Source: Novosphingobium sp. PC22D (GTDB lineage: Bacteria > Pseudomonadota > Alphaproteobacteria > Sphingomonadales > Sphingomonadaceae). From it: a DNA stretch of 64,000 nucleotides. The translations under genes were made by a program, and so were the position numbers. Positions 53,437 to 62,105 of this stretch are shown here, one piece after another (positions within the stretch are counted from its first letter, which is position 1; each line of letters opens with the position of its first letter). The notes under the pieces were generated by a model. It was not told the origin of the DNA. It made no database searches and worked only from the letters and a program-made list of their open reading frames with translations. The DNA lies in the NCBI RefSeq assembly GCF_002556635.1, contig NZ_MWMO01000011.1:94455-158454 (forward strand), in the 5' to 3' direction.

Positions 53437-54213
53437 TCATTGCCCGTCCGTTGGGATCGGTCCGAGCAGTATCCCGCCGTCGATGACATAGTCGGAGCCG
53501 GTGACGAACGCCGCGTCGTCCGATGCCAAGAACATAAGGAGTTTCGTGATCTCCTCCGGCTTTCCCATCCGCTGGATGGCGAACGGTTCCGCCGTGAAAT
53601 GATCGCTGGTCGGGGGCTCACCGGGCCGGGGCGGCTCGGTAATGAACGGCGTGTCGATCACGCCCGGACTGATCGAATTCACCCTGATGCGATCGCGGGC
53701 GAGCTCGGTGGCGGCGGTCCGCGTCAGTCCGCGCACGCCCCACTTGCTGGAGACATATGATGCAAGCATCGGCGTGCCGACGTGGCTCGAACTGGACGCG
53801 ATATTGACGATCGCGCCGCCACCCCCTCGGCGCATCGACGGCACGACCGCCCTAATACCGAGATAGGGGCCAGTCAGGTTGGTGGCGATGACCTGATCCC
53901 AGTCTTCCGGATCACTGTCCGCGATCGACACTGCAGGCGCAGGAATGCCAGCGTTATTGATAAGCACGGAGATGAATCCAAAGCGACGCTCCGTTTCCTC
54001 AACAGCCGCTTTCCAATCGGCTGGGATGGACACGTCGAGCTTGATGAAGACCGAGTTGCCGCCGAGTTCATCGGCGAGCGCACGCCCGCGTTCCTCACGC
54101 ACGTCGGCGATGATAACATTGGCGCCTTCCGCCCCGAACGCTCGGGCGTGAGATGCGCCTTGTCCACGGGCTCCGCCGGTGATCAGCACCGTCTTTCCAT
54201 CGAAGCGATTCAT
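53437..54213 (-). CDS. SDR oxidoreductase, hydroxysteroid-dehydrogenase-like
   Basis: The 258-aa protein has the cofactor motif TGGARGQGASH, NNAG, the catalytic YVSSK and the C-terminal FVTGSDYVIDGG. The closest remembered group is 3-alpha/20-beta-hydroxysteroid dehydrogenase. It is the first gene of the four-gene minus-strand run, preceded by an AT-rich region that probably carries its promoter. Confidence 0.9.
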   Translation of the reverse strand: MNRFDGKTVLITGGARGQGASHARAFGAEGANVIIADVREERGRALADELGGNSVFIKLDVSIPADWKAAVEETERRFGFISVLINNAGIPAPAVSIADSDPEDWDQVIATNLTGPYLGIRAVVPSMRRGGGGAIVNIASSSSHVGTPMLASYVSSKWGVRGLTRTAATELARDRIRVNSISPGVIDTPFITEPPRPGEPPTSDHFTAEPFAIQRMGKPEEITKLLMFLASDDAAFVTGSDYVIDGGILLGPIPTDGQ

Positions 54214-54592
54214 GACTTATACTCCTTGCCGGACTGGAGCATATATTAGTGTTGCTAAGGAGTGAGGACTACCGGCTAACTATTAATGGGCTCTATTATG
54301 CTGACTTATAAGTCGTGTACTTTCTCCCGACTGCTCGACCGGTTGCTTGGGAGAATTGCTTTTTCGGCTTTGGAACCGCCCTTGTCGCTCATCCAGCATG
54401 ATATTCGTCACGATTCCTTGCGCCGCCGATCACTGCCGCCAGAAACCATCAACTCGGGACCCGGCGACCTTAACGGGCGTAACTGACTCGTGTGAGTGTC
54501 AATCGGTGCCGGATATTCGCCCCCAATAAGCCCCGACAATAGGGCAATGATCATTGGCACCGAGCTGAGACAGAGTCGGCCGGCGCGGATGA
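54214..54592. other. AT-richer intergenic region with a 12-bp palindrome
   Basis: No supported gene is present. GACTTATAAGTC (54303-54314) is a perfect palindrome about 90 bases upstream of the SDR gene start, and GCTAAC/TTAATG motifs lie between. This is probably the promoter-operator of the minus-strand catabolic run and the downstream flank of the bufferin operon. Confidence 0.5.
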
Positions 54593-55360
54593 TCAGCCTG
54601 GCTTCGCCGAGCTGATTTCGATCGCGGTGATCAGGCCGTCGGCAATCCATTGGCCCAGCCATTTCCCGGCAAGCGTGGCGCCTTGCTCTTCGCCGAAGGC
54701 CTCGGCCGTACCGTCGCACAGGATGCCGAACGACACGCCCGCGCGCACGTTTAACAGGGCCTGCCGTTCGAGGGCGTCGATCGGCCGGATACGCGCACGG
54801 TGATCCTGTCGCCAGACCAGCGCCGCGCTTGCGATGTCGAGTCGCTCCGCTGGCTGTGGGGGTTCGGCGGCCGTGAGCGCCGACCAGATCGCGAAAGCGT
54901 TGGTCGTGAACTCGACGATGTCGATCGTCGGCGCGATGCGCAGGATGGCGCGATCCCAATCCACGTCGTGCAGGAGATCGACCGTGAGTGCGGGATAATC
55001 GGCCGCGACGAACATGTCCTCAAGCGTCAGTTCGATGCGCGCGATCTCCTCGATCTCCGGATCGTCGGCGTAGAGCATCGCGAGTGTCATCGGGAAGTCC
55101 CGCGAATAGGCATCGAGCGTCCAACTGCTCGGCGGGACGCGATCTATGTGGTGCGCGGCGGCATGAACAAACGCGTCGTCGCCAATCCAGGCGCGCGTCT
55201 GCCCGAAGCTGCCTTCGAGGCAGGCAACGAGCTGCGCGCGGTAGTTGTTCTGATAGACGCCGAGACCGGGCATAGCCGACGCGCCCATCCGTGCGGCGGC
55301 AGCCTCATCCTCGCTCACGAGCCAGGCGCGCATGTCGCGCTGGAGCGAAAGCAAACTCAT
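54593..55360 (-). CDS. bufC: BufC-like DUF2063 partner protein
   Basis: The 255-aa protein has the DUF2063 N-terminal domain (LQRDMRAWLVSEDE; LGVYQNNYRAQLVACLEGSFGQTRAWIGDD). In bufferin and methanobactin systems such proteins form a complex with the DUF692 iron enzyme and recruit the precursor peptide. It overlaps bufB by 4 bases. Confidence 0.88.
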   Translation of the reverse strand: MSLLSLQRDMRAWLVSEDEAAAARMGASAMPGLGVYQNNYRAQLVACLEGSFGQTRAWIGDDAFVHAAAHHIDRVPPSSWTLDAYSRDFPMTLAMLYADDPEIEEIARIELTLEDMFVAADYPALTVDLLHDVDWDRAILRIAPTIDIVEFTTNAFAIWSALTAAEPPQPAERLDIASAALVWRQDHRARIRPIDALERQALLNVRAGVSFGILCDGTAEAFGEEQGATLAGKWLGQWIADGLITAIEISSAKPG

Positions 55361-56187
55361 GCTGCCTCCACGGCCCGTTCGACCGCGATATCGCGCGCCG
55401 TGCCGAGTTCGGCCAACAGTTCATGAAGCGGGGGGATGTCGTCGTCGCGCTCGATCATTGTCGCCACCGGTCCGAGCCGGGGCAGGACATGGGCATAAAG
55501 GTCCCACACGGAAGCCGGCACCGGCTGATCGTGCGTGTCGACAAGCAGCTTCTCGCCCTGACTGTGGCCTGCCAGATGGATCTGACGCACGCGCGCATGG
55601 GGAACGCCATCGAGATAGGCCAACGGATCGAAGCCGTGATTGCTGGCGCTGACGAATACGTTGTTGACGTCGAGCAGCAGCCCGCAGCCCGTCCGCGCGC
55701 ACATGGCGTCGAGAAACGCCCACTCGGTCATGTCGGCCGGGGCGAAGTCGATATAGGTTGACGGATTCTCGATCAGCATGGCGCGGCCCAGCGCCTCCTG
55801 AGCACGGTCGATGTTGGCGCAGACCAGGTCGAGCGCTTCCTTGGTGTAGGGCAGCGGCAGCAGGTCGTGCGAGTTGAAGCCTTCTATCCGGCTCCAACTC
55901 AGATGGTCGGAGACGAACAGAGGCTCGATCTCGTCGACCAATGCCCGCAATCGTGTGAGATAGGCCCCGTCGAGACCGTCAGCCGAGCCGATCGACATCG
56001 AAACGCCATGCAGCGCCACCGGGTAGTGTGCGCGGATGTCGCGGAGAATCTGCCGGGGGCGACCACCGTCGACCATGAAGTTTTCGGAAATCACCTCAAG
56101 AAAGTCGACTGCGATCCGATGTTCCAGAAAGTCGGCATAATGCGGCTTGCGCAGCCCAAGGCCGAACCCGGCGAAGGACGGTATCAT
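55357..56187 (-). CDS. bufB: BufB-like multinuclear iron oxidase (MNIO, DUF692)
   Basis: The 276-aa TIM-barrel enzyme shows the MNIO metal-ligand segments: ALHGVSMSIGS, FVSDHLSW, LIENPSTYIDF, LLLDVNNVFVSA, IHLAGHSQ and LVDTHDQPV. It should oxidise cysteines of the bufferin precursor encoded just upstream to thiooxazole-type copper ligands. It starts about 60 bases after the bufA stop, past a strong hairpin. Confidence 0.92.
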   Translation of the reverse strand: MIPSFAGFGLGLRKPHYADFLEHRIAVDFLEVISENFMVDGGRPRQILRDIRAHYPVALHGVSMSIGSADGLDGAYLTRLRALVDEIEPLFVSDHLSWSRIEGFNSHDLLPLPYTKEALDLVCANIDRAQEALGRAMLIENPSTYIDFAPADMTEWAFLDAMCARTGCGLLLDVNNVFVSASNHGFDPLAYLDGVPHARVRQIHLAGHSQGEKLLVDTHDQPVPASVWDLYAHVLPRLGPVATMIERDDDIPPLHELLAELGTARDIAVERAVEAA

Positions 56188-56212
56188 CTGGGCGCTCCTT
56201 GATGAGTTGATC

Positions 56213-56239
56213 GGCCCGGCGCGACGACCACGCCGGGCC
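56213..56239 (-). terminator. Hairpin between bufA2 and bufB
   Basis: GGCCCGGCG pairs with CGCCGGGCC (9 bp, 9-base loop). It starts 8 bases after the bufA2 stop, the same distance as the hairpin after bufA1. No T-run follows, so it more likely stabilises the precursor mRNA or partly attenuates than fully terminates. Confidence 0.6.
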
Positions 56240-56247
56240 GGTGATTG

Positions 56248-56514
56248 TTACTTCGGCTCGGTGAGGCTGCCGCCGGCAGCCGTGCAGGCCTTGGCGGTCA
56301 TGGCCTTGAAGCCGTGGCCCTTGCATTCGTTCTGGCCCTTGCACTCGTTCTTCGCCGTTTTGCAGTCCGACGTGCCCTTGCAGGTATTGATGCCGTAACA
56401 GTGGACGACCTTGGCGCTCGCGCCTTCCTGCGCGAAGGCAGGGGCGGCAGCGGCGCTGATGGCGATAGCGGCAGCAGCGGTAGCAATGCCGACGCGGGTG
56501 TCGAGGGTAAGCAT
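56248..56514 (-). CDS. bufA2: Bufferin-like precursor, six-cysteine type (BufA2)
   Basis: The 88-aa protein has a signal peptide ending APAFA and a mature part with six cysteines in the pattern HCYGINTCKGTSDCKTA, ECKGQNECKGHGF and ACTAAGG. It is the substrate type of MNIO enzymes: exported copper-sequestering RiPPs. An ECF promoter GTAACC-N16-CGAA lies 46 bases upstream. The genes bufB and bufC follow. Confidence 0.85.
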   Translation of the reverse strand: MLTLDTRVGIATAAAAIAISAAAAPAFAQEGASAKVVHCYGINTCKGTSDCKTAKNECKGQNECKGHGFKAMTAKACTAAGGSLTEPK

Positions 56515-56559
56515 GATGAAGTCTCCTGAAAATGGCGCCGCCGTGGCGGCATTTGCCAT

Positions 56560-56585
56560 TTCGCAAGAGGAAGGGGGGCGGTTAC
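56560..56585 (-). promoter_or_regulatory. ECF sigma promoter of the bufA2BC operon
   Basis: On the minus strand GTAACC is followed after 16 bases by CGAA. The spacing and both boxes equal those upstream of sigF and three other genes here. The SigF consensus of Caulobacter has the same GTAACC and CGAA elements (from memory). Confidence 0.78.
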
Positions 56586-56734
56586 AGCCCACCGAAAAAT
56601 CCATCGCATGGCTGGCGGTGGCAGGCGGGCATATCCCCAGCTCAGGATGAGCTTATCACCCCGTGCAGTTTTCCGGGAGCGCCTCAAAAATTAGTCTAGC
56701 GGTGCGGCCATTCTTTGAGATCGGTGGGCTTCCA

Positions 56735-57691
56735 TTATTGGTGGAGCTTCATATTCAGCCCCGTCCAGCCTGGCGAAGGCACGGCTTCGACGATCCCGCG
56801 AAACGCGTCGCGGCGAAAGAGCAAATCCGATTTGCCAGCCAAATCCGATGCCTTGACGATCTGTCCATCAGTGAGGTGAATCGGAAGACCGGCCGTCACA
56901 TAGCACCCCGCTTCCACGATGCAATTGTCTCCCAAGGAAATGCCGACGCCAGCGTTGGCACCTACTAAACAGTTCCGGCCGATATTTACGGTCTGCTTAC
57001 CCCCACCGGACGTCGTTCCCATGAGCGATGCACCGCCGCCGATATGCGACCCCTCCCCTACGGTGACACCCAGGCTAAGCCGACCTTCAACCGCAGTTGC
57101 TCCAAGCGTCGAAGATCCCGTGTTGCAAAAGCCGCCACCTAGAACGTTCGTCCCATACGCCAAGTATGCGCCTAAGCGGACGTTCTCACTGTTCATGATT
57201 TTGACGCCCGAGGGCACCACGTAATCTGTCATACGTGGAAACGGCCACACACCTCCTATCGTAACCTCCTTCCCATCTGCCCATGCACCATGTCTCAGTT
57301 CCTCTACGCGTTCCGGCAAGCAAGGCCCCAAAGAAGTCCAAGCCACGTTAACGAAAAGGTCGAGCACGCCTGCGAGGTTAACTTGTGCCGGCGCTACTTT
57401 ACGAGAGCTAAGGAGATAGAGTCGGAGATACACATCGCAGAGACTTGTCGATTGCTCTTGAAGATTTCGTATCGTCGTGTGGATCGGGACGATTTGAACA
57501 TCTCTTCTGGCGTCATATCGGCTAATGCCGGAGACGGATCTTTTAAGAAATCCCGAAAGCTCATTTTCGTCAACGCGCTTAGTCAAAGTCTGATCGACTT
57601 CGTCAAACATCGTCTTGAAGTACCGCGCCTCTATAAACCGACCGCTGGCGTCGACCGTCGCCAGACCCATCGCGGTCACCCCTCTAAGCAT
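56735..57691 (-). CDS. dapD: DapD-like tetrahydrodipicolinate succinyltransferase, actinobacterial type
   Basis: The 318-aa protein has an N-terminal domain and a left-handed beta-helix of hexapeptide repeats (VEGRLSLGVTVGEGSHIGGG; SLMGTTSGGGKQTVNIGRN; CLVGANAGVGISLGDNCIVE). This longer form resembles corynebacterial and mycobacterial DapD rather than the roughly 280-aa alphaproteobacterial enzyme. It makes N-succinyl-amino-ketopimelate for lysine synthesis, or acts on another acceptor. It lies between bufferin genes with lower GC, so transfer is likely. The start follows GGAGAACA. Confidence 0.8.
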   Translation of the reverse strand: MLRGVTAMGLATVDASGRFIEARYFKTMFDEVDQTLTKRVDENELSGFLKRSVSGISRYDARRDVQIVPIHTTIRNLQEQSTSLCDVYLRLYLLSSRKVAPAQVNLAGVLDLFVNVAWTSLGPCLPERVEELRHGAWADGKEVTIGGVWPFPRMTDYVVPSGVKIMNSENVRLGAYLAYGTNVLGGGFCNTGSSTLGATAVEGRLSLGVTVGEGSHIGGGASLMGTTSGGGKQTVNIGRNCLVGANAGVGISLGDNCIVEAGCYVTAGLPIHLTDGQIVKASDLAGKSDLLFRRDAFRGIVEAVPSPGWTGLNMKLHQ

Positions 57692-57793
57692 GGTCTGTTC
57701 TCCGTAAATTGGTCTGCCGTGACGGCGATCATCATTCGTGTCGATGTGGCCGTCGGCACAGCGGAGCCATGCTCACATCTGGTGGGCCATTGC

Positions 57794-58435
57794 TCACCAA
57801 CGTAACAGGCGCGGTCCCAGCAGGGCCCCGAGCAATGTGGCGAGCAGGATGCCAAGCGAATACCAGGTAAGCACGAAGATCGCCGACACCTCGGGACAAT
57901 GGAGGCAATAGATAGTCGCGGCGAACGCGCCGGCGGTCAGCCCGGCAGCCGCGCCCGCGGCGCGCAGCCGCGTCGGTGCGAGCCTGCGAAACGACCAGAG
58001 CAGGCCTGCGAAGATCGGCACGGCGAGCGACAGAACGCGCCACGGGCAACTCTGCCAGCTATGCCCCAACCACATCGCCAGCCAGTCGGCAGGTGGTGTC
58101 CGAGCCAGTTCCAGCAGGCCGACGCAAGCCAGCAGGACAACCGGCACAGCCGTCAGCCAAAGCCCGCGCACGCGACCGCTATCGGGCCGGGCAAGCTGCG
58201 CGGTCATCGCAAGGGCCGCAACGGACAGGGACAGGGTGTATCCCCACTTCATCCAGAAGGACCAGCCGTTCATGGCGGTCCCAAGGTCGGGGCGAAGCCC
58301 CATCCAGAGGATCACCAGTACGGCCGAAACGATCGCACCGAGACCCACGCCAATTGCAATCCTGAGCTTCATCGCGCCACGGCGCACGGGGCGAGCGTCC
58401 CGCGCGAGTTGCAGGATCAGGTCGTCGGTATTCAT
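57794..58435 (-). CDS. nrsF: NrsF-type anti-sigma factor (DUF1109)
   Basis: The 213-aa protein has six membrane segments and matches DUF1109 (DDLILQLARDARPVRRGAM; FWMKWGYTLSLSVAAL; GAFAATIYCLHCPEVSAIF). Two cysteines (YCLHCPE) in a membrane loop could sense metal or redox, as proposed for Caulobacter NrsF. It overlaps the sigma gene by 4 bases and so is its cognate inhibitor. Confidence 0.9.
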   Translation of the reverse strand: MNTDDLILQLARDARPVRRGAMKLRIAIGVGLGAIVSAVLVILWMGLRPDLGTAMNGWSFWMKWGYTLSLSVAALAMTAQLARPDSGRVRGLWLTAVPVVLLACVGLLELARTPPADWLAMWLGHSWQSCPWRVLSLAVPIFAGLLWSFRRLAPTRLRAAGAAAGLTAGAFAATIYCLHCPEVSAIFVLTWYSLGILLATLLGALLGPRLLRW

Positions 58436-58971
58436 CGCGACCCTCCCTGAACACGCGCCATCAGGGCTTTTAGGCCCCGATGGACGGATACCTTTACGTC
58501 GGACTCACCGATACCATCGGCTTGCGCCGCTTCGACGACACTGAGTCCCTCGATCCGGGTGGCCCGGATCATGCGCGCCTGCTTGGGCGGCAGTTCGGCG
58601 AGCAACTGATTGACGTCCATCCGCGCGATGGCGCTGGCCTCGAAATCATCCGCGACCAAAGTCTCCTCCAGGCCATCAATGGGGCGCAGCCGGCCGGCTC
58701 GCCGGAAATGATCGATCATCTTGTAACGGGCGATAGCAAACATCCAGGCGGTGAAGGGACGGTCACGATCGTAGGTGGCGCGGCGCGTGTGAACGGCAAT
58801 CAGGGTTTCCTGCACGAGATCCTCAACATCGTCATCGGCGCCATGAACACGGCGTCGATAGAATCCCCGCAGCAGCGGGACGAGCAGGCGCAGCAATGAC
58901 GCATGGGCCGCGGCATCGCCGCCGAGCCCATCGATCATCAATCCGCGTAAGACGTGCTCGTCCGTCTGCAT
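58432..58971 (-). CDS. sigF: ECF RNA polymerase sigma factor (SigF-like)
   Basis: The 179-aa protein has region 2 (DDVEDLVQETLIAVHTRRATYDRDRPFTAWMFAIARYK, given in parts) and region 4 (LPPKQARMIRATRIEGLSVVEAAQADGIG). Together with the overlapping nrsF it matches the SigF-NrsF system that controls bufferin operons under copper or oxidative stress in Caulobacter. It has its own GTAACC-N16-CGAA promoter 20 bases before the start, so it is autoregulated. Confidence 0.9.
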   Translation of the reverse strand: MQTDEHVLRGLMIDGLGGDAAAHASLLRLLVPLLRGFYRRRVHGADDDVEDLVQETLIAVHTRRATYDRDRPFTAWMFAIARYKMIDHFRRAGRLRPIDGLEETLVADDFEASAIARMDVNQLLAELPPKQARMIRATRIEGLSVVEAAQADGIGESDVKVSVHRGLKALMARVQGGSR

Positions 58972-58991
58972 TCATGCTCCTCACATGGTGC

Positions 58992-59017
58992 TTCGTCGCA
59001 ATCGGTCAAAAGGTTAC
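58992..59017 (-). promoter_or_regulatory. ECF promoter of sigF-nrsF (autoregulation)
   Basis: On the minus strand GTAACC-N16-CGAA, with the -10 box 20 bases before the sigF start. It is arranged back to back with the bufA1 promoter 31 bases away. Confidence 0.78.
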
Positions 59018-59048
59018 GCCTCGTGCAAGTCATTTTTCTCGCCCCCAT

Positions 59049-59074
59049 GTAACTCCGGTCGATCCAGCTCCGAA
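59049..59074 (+). promoter_or_regulatory. ECF promoter of the bufA1-doxX operon
   Basis: GTAACT-N16-CGAA on the plus strand, 104 bases before the bufA1 start. It is divergent from the sigF promoter. Confidence 0.76.
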
Positions 59075-59178
59075 TTGGCTGATGTGACACGGGTCACCCC
59101 GCCTCCTCCCTGTCACCGCGCGACCCGGACAATTCGACCGGGTCGCGCGAAGAGGCGACAGATAGAAGGATTCAGATA

Positions 59179-59454
59179 ATGCGCACCAACCATGCTGCTT
59201 TAGCCGCGGGCATCGCCATTGCCGCCGCCGCACTCGCCGCGCCTGCTTCCGCCCAGGATAAGCCTGCGATGGAGAAATGCTATGGCGTGTCGCTTGCCGG
59301 AAAGAACGACTGCGCGGCTGGCCCAGGTACGAGCTGCGCCGGCACTTCGAAGGTCGACTATCAGGGCAATGCCTGGAAGCTCGTGAAGGCCGGCACCTGC
59401 ACTTCAATCAAGACCCCCAAGGGCAATGGTTCGCTGACGCCCAAGAAGGCGTGA
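59179..59454 (+). CDS. bufA1: Bufferin-like precursor, DUF2282 type (BufA1)
   Basis: The 91-aa protein has a signal peptide ending APASA and the DUF2282 core [35 protein letters not shown] and [12 protein letters not shown], four cysteines in all. Such proteins are copper-buffering RiPPs matured by a DUF692 enzyme. No bufBC pair follows it, so maturation would need the bufBC at 54.6-56.2 kb or it may stay unmodified. The promoter is ECF type. Confidence 0.87.
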   Translation: MRTNHAALAAGIAIAAAALAAPASAQDKPAMEKCYGVSLAGKNDCAAGPGTSCAGTSKVDYQGNAWKLVKAGTCTSIKTPKGNGSLTPKKA

Positions 59455-59462
59455 CGGAATTC

Positions 59463-59488
59463 GGCCGGAACGGAGTGCTGTTCCGGCC
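59463..59488 (+). terminator. Hairpin between bufA1 and doxX
   Basis: GGCCGGAAC pairs perfectly with GTTCCGGCC around 8 bases, starting 8 bases after the bufA1 stop. CCCC rather than T follows. The design parallels the bufA2-bufB hairpin. Confidence 0.6.
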
Positions 59489-59510
59489 CCCCATTTGCGG
59501 GAGACTATCG

Positions 59511-59981
59511 ATGCACCTGCCGCCAGACCCTTATGACCGCCTCGTCGGGCACGTCTCAAAGCTGTTGCCGGACGCGCTGCTGCTGCTCGTCGCTCGCCTC
59601 GGCATCGCCGCCATCTTCTTTCTATCGGGACGAACCAAGGTGGAAGGTTTCCTCACCATCACCGACGGCACATATCAATTGTTCGAGTATGAATATGCGC
59701 TGCCGCTGATCTCGCCTGAAATCGCAGCCACGGCGGCAACCTGGTCCGAACACATCTTTCCACTGCTCTTGGCGCTCGGCCTCGGCACGCGCATGTCGGC
59801 GCTCGCCCTGTTTGGCATGACGCTTGTCATACAGGTCTTTGTCTACCCCGACGCGTGGCCGACGCACCTAAGCTGGGTCGCGATCCTGCTGCCGCTCGTT
59901 GCGCGTGGTGGGGGAGCCTGGTCGGTAGATGCGCTGCTGCACGGACGAAACCGATCCCCGCGCCCCGTCGCGGCGGCGTGA
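59511..59981 (+). CDS. DoxX-family membrane protein
   Basis: The 156-aa protein has four membrane segments with the DoxX motif RLGIAAIFFLSGRTKVEGF and late FVYPDAWPTHLSW. DoxX proteins often close bufferin operons and may handle redox balance in the membrane. The start is at ATG 59511, 22 bases after the hairpin. Confidence 0.85.
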   Translation: MHLPPDPYDRLVGHVSKLLPDALLLLVARLGIAAIFFLSGRTKVEGFLTITDGTYQLFEYEYALPLISPEIAATAATWSEHIFPLLLALGLGTRMSALALFGMTLVIQVFVYPDAWPTHLSWVAILLPLVARGGGAWSVDALLHGRNRSPRPVAAA

Positions 59982-60086
59982 CGGAGACGGCAGGACGGTG
60001 ATGTCAGGCACCCGCACCTTCCTCGCCCTGCTGACCGATCTCATCATTAGCATCCGCCCGACCACGGCCGCTAACGGCGCATCGCC

Positions 60087-60473
60087 GTGGGGTTGACCGC
60101 ATCTGCGATCTTCGCCCGACTCGGCGCGTTCTGTTACGCGATCTGGGGCGTCTTTCATTGCAAGGTCGCGTGGGACATCTTCGCGCTCGGTCACGATCAG
60201 GCAGGACTCGCGCAAGGCCGCCTGTACCAACTCGCGGCCTACATGCTCACCATCGCGCTGTTTGTCTTGGTCGTCGCGATAAGGCGCAACTGGCGCAACG
60301 ATCGCATCGGCTATCTTCTGAACCTTGGCGTTGCCGGCTGGGCGGACGGCATCTGGCTGCTGGTAGTCGTCGCGCCGGGCTATGTTTCTCCGCTGCGCGG
60401 GCTTTTGCCGCCAGCGATATTTTTGCTGGGCGCCGTGCTGACGACGCTCGCGCGACCGAGAAGCGCGTCATGA
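60087..60473 (+). CDS. Four-segment membrane protein of unknown function
   Basis: The 128-aa protein (GTG start) has four hydrophobic segments (ARLGAFCYAIWGVFHC; LAAYMLTIALFVLVVAI; GYLLNLGVAGWADGIWLLVV). It lies 105 bases after doxX on the same strand and may belong to the same operon. A 31-codon frame (60001-60096) with a ribosome site precedes and overlaps it and may couple translation. Confidence 0.65.
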   Translation: MGLTASAIFARLGAFCYAIWGVFHCKVAWDIFALGHDQAGLAQGRLYQLAAYMLTIALFVLVVAIRRNWRNDRIGYLLNLGVAGWADGIWLLVVVAPGYVSPLRGLLPPAIFLLGAVLTTLARPRSAS

Positions 60474-60590
60474 CCGATAACTACACCACGACCGCGTAAG
60501 GCGAAGATCCGATCTGGGTTCGCCAGTCAGCGCCACAGCGGCTTGCAGAGTGCGTTAGCAAAGGTGACCGGCATCCAAGCGACGGCGGAT

Positions 60591-60616
60591 GTAACAAGTC
60601 CGGCCTTGCACGCGAA
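60591..60616 (+). promoter_or_regulatory. ECF-type promoter of the SDR-doxX pair
   Basis: GTAACA-N16-CGAA with the -10 box 43 bases before the SDR start. The last base of the -35 box differs (A); otherwise it fits the other four sites. It adds the SDR gene to the predicted SigF regulon. Confidence 0.65.
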
Positions 60617-60659
60617 ATAGTTTCCTGACCGGGTTATCTCCCGCCAATTGGAGGAATCA

Positions 60660-61574
60660 ATGTTGGATGCACGTACGGCAAGCGAGGTTCTCGAAGGAAT
60701 CGACTTAAGCGGCAAGCATGCGCTGGTGACTGGCGTGTCTTCCGGCATCGGCGTGGAAACAGCGCGGGTCTTGGTTGCACATGGGGTGGACGTGACGGGT
60801 ACGGCCCGAGACTTGCCGAAAGCCCGACTGGCGACCGAGAAGTTGCGCGCGGGAAAAAGGGCAGGTGGCGGCCTCGACTTGGCAGAGCTTGATCTCGCCT
60901 CGCTTCGTAGCGTCAGAGAATGTGCGGACCGGCTTCTGCACGCGGGAAAGCGGTTCGACGTGGTGATCGCCAATGCGGGTGTCATGGCGGTTCCCGAGGC
61001 CAGAACGGTCGACGGGTTCGAGATTCAGTTCGCGACCAATTATCTGGGCCACTTCGTCCTCATCAACCGCATCGCTCCCATCATCAATCCGGGTGGCCGT
61101 GTCGTCATGATCGCGTCAGCCGGCCATCGCGGCGCGGATGTCGATATGGGCGACCTCAACTTCGATCATACGCCTTATGACCCGCTTGATGCCTATCGCC
61201 GGTCGAAGACCGCGATGATCCTCTTCGCGGTCGAGTTTGACCGACGGCACAACGCTGCGGGCATCCGCGCGACGGCACTGCACCCTGGCGCGGTCCTGAC
61301 CGAAACCACGCGCGCCATGATTGACCAGCAGCCCGAAGCGGCCGCTGCTTTCGACTGGAAGCCGGTGGAACAGGGCGCCGCGACATTGGCGTGGGCGGGG
61401 TTCGTCGCCCCTGCCAACGAAGTGGGCGGCCACTACTGCGAGGACTGTCATGTCGTCGCAATCAATGACGATCCCGCCGCTGACTTCGGTGTGCGCTCCT
61501 ATGCCTTGGACCCTGATCGCGCCAGGGGGCTGTGGGTCAAGAGCGAAGAATTGGTCAAGGAGCGGTTTGGGTGA
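60660..61574 (+). CDS. SDR oxidoreductase (retinol/WW-oxidoreductase-like)
   Basis: The 304-aa protein has the cofactor motif TGVSSGIGVETAR, IANAGVM and a YRRSK catalytic site (Tyr-x-x-x-Lys as YRRSK). Proteins of this subgroup reduce aldehydes or ketones with NADP. The GGAGGAATCA ribosome site precedes the ATG. An ECF-like promoter upstream suggests control by SigF. Confidence 0.87.
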   Translation: MLDARTASEVLEGIDLSGKHALVTGVSSGIGVETARVLVAHGVDVTGTARDLPKARLATEKLRAGKRAGGGLDLAELDLASLRSVRECADRLLHAGKRFDVVIANAGVMAVPEARTVDGFEIQFATNYLGHFVLINRIAPIINPGGRVVMIASAGHRGADVDMGDLNFDHTPYDPLDAYRRSKTAMILFAVEFDRRHNAAGIRATALHPGAVLTETTRAMIDQQPEAAAAFDWKPVEQGAATLAWAGFVAPANEVGGHYCEDCHVVAINDDPAADFGVRSYALDPDRARGLWVKSEELVKERFG

Positions 61575-61688
61575 GGTGATGAAACGATTGTTCCGCCTTG
61601 GCCTGAAAGGGCCTCATGGGACCGACAAATCTGCGGGATTGCAGCCGCCAAATGTGAATAGCTGCACGGACGCTCGGAGATAAAAATT

Positions 61689-62105
61689 ATGGCATCTGTC
61701 GAAACTACTTTATCCGGCAATCCGATCCATGCGCTGACGAGTTCAAACTGGTTCGGTTATCTTGCACGCATCGTGCTGACATTCGGCTTCTGGGGGAGCG
61801 GGCTCTCCAAGCTCATCGACTTCCCGAGCGGCGTCGCCGAGATGGCGCAGGCCGGGCTCGAACCGGCTACGGCTTTCAACATAGCGACGATCATTACGCA
61901 GCTTGTCGGGTCGGCGCTCATCATCCTCAACCGTTGGACTTGGCTCGGTGCCGGCGCGCTGGGCGTCTTTACAGCACTGACAATTCCACTCGTGCATCAT
62001 TTCTGGACGATGGAAGAGCCATTTCGGACAATGGAATTCTATGTCGTGATGGAACACATCACCGTAATCGGCGGGCTGATGGTTGCGGCCTGGAAATCTC
62101 GCTGA
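61689..62105 (+). CDS. DoxX-family membrane protein
   Basis: The 138-aa protein has four membrane segments with LARIVLTFGFWGSGLSKLIDF and late MEFYVVMEHITVIGGLMVAA. It is the second DoxX protein in the bufferin region. It follows the SDR gene by 114 bases with no promoter of its own visible, so the two are probably one transcript. Confidence 0.84.
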   Translation: MASVETTLSGNPIHALTSSNWFGYLARIVLTFGFWGSGLSKLIDFPSGVAEMAQAGLEPATAFNIATIITQLVGSALIILNRWTWLGAGALGVFTALTIPLVHHFWTMEEPFRTMEFYVVMEHITVIGGLMVAAWKSR

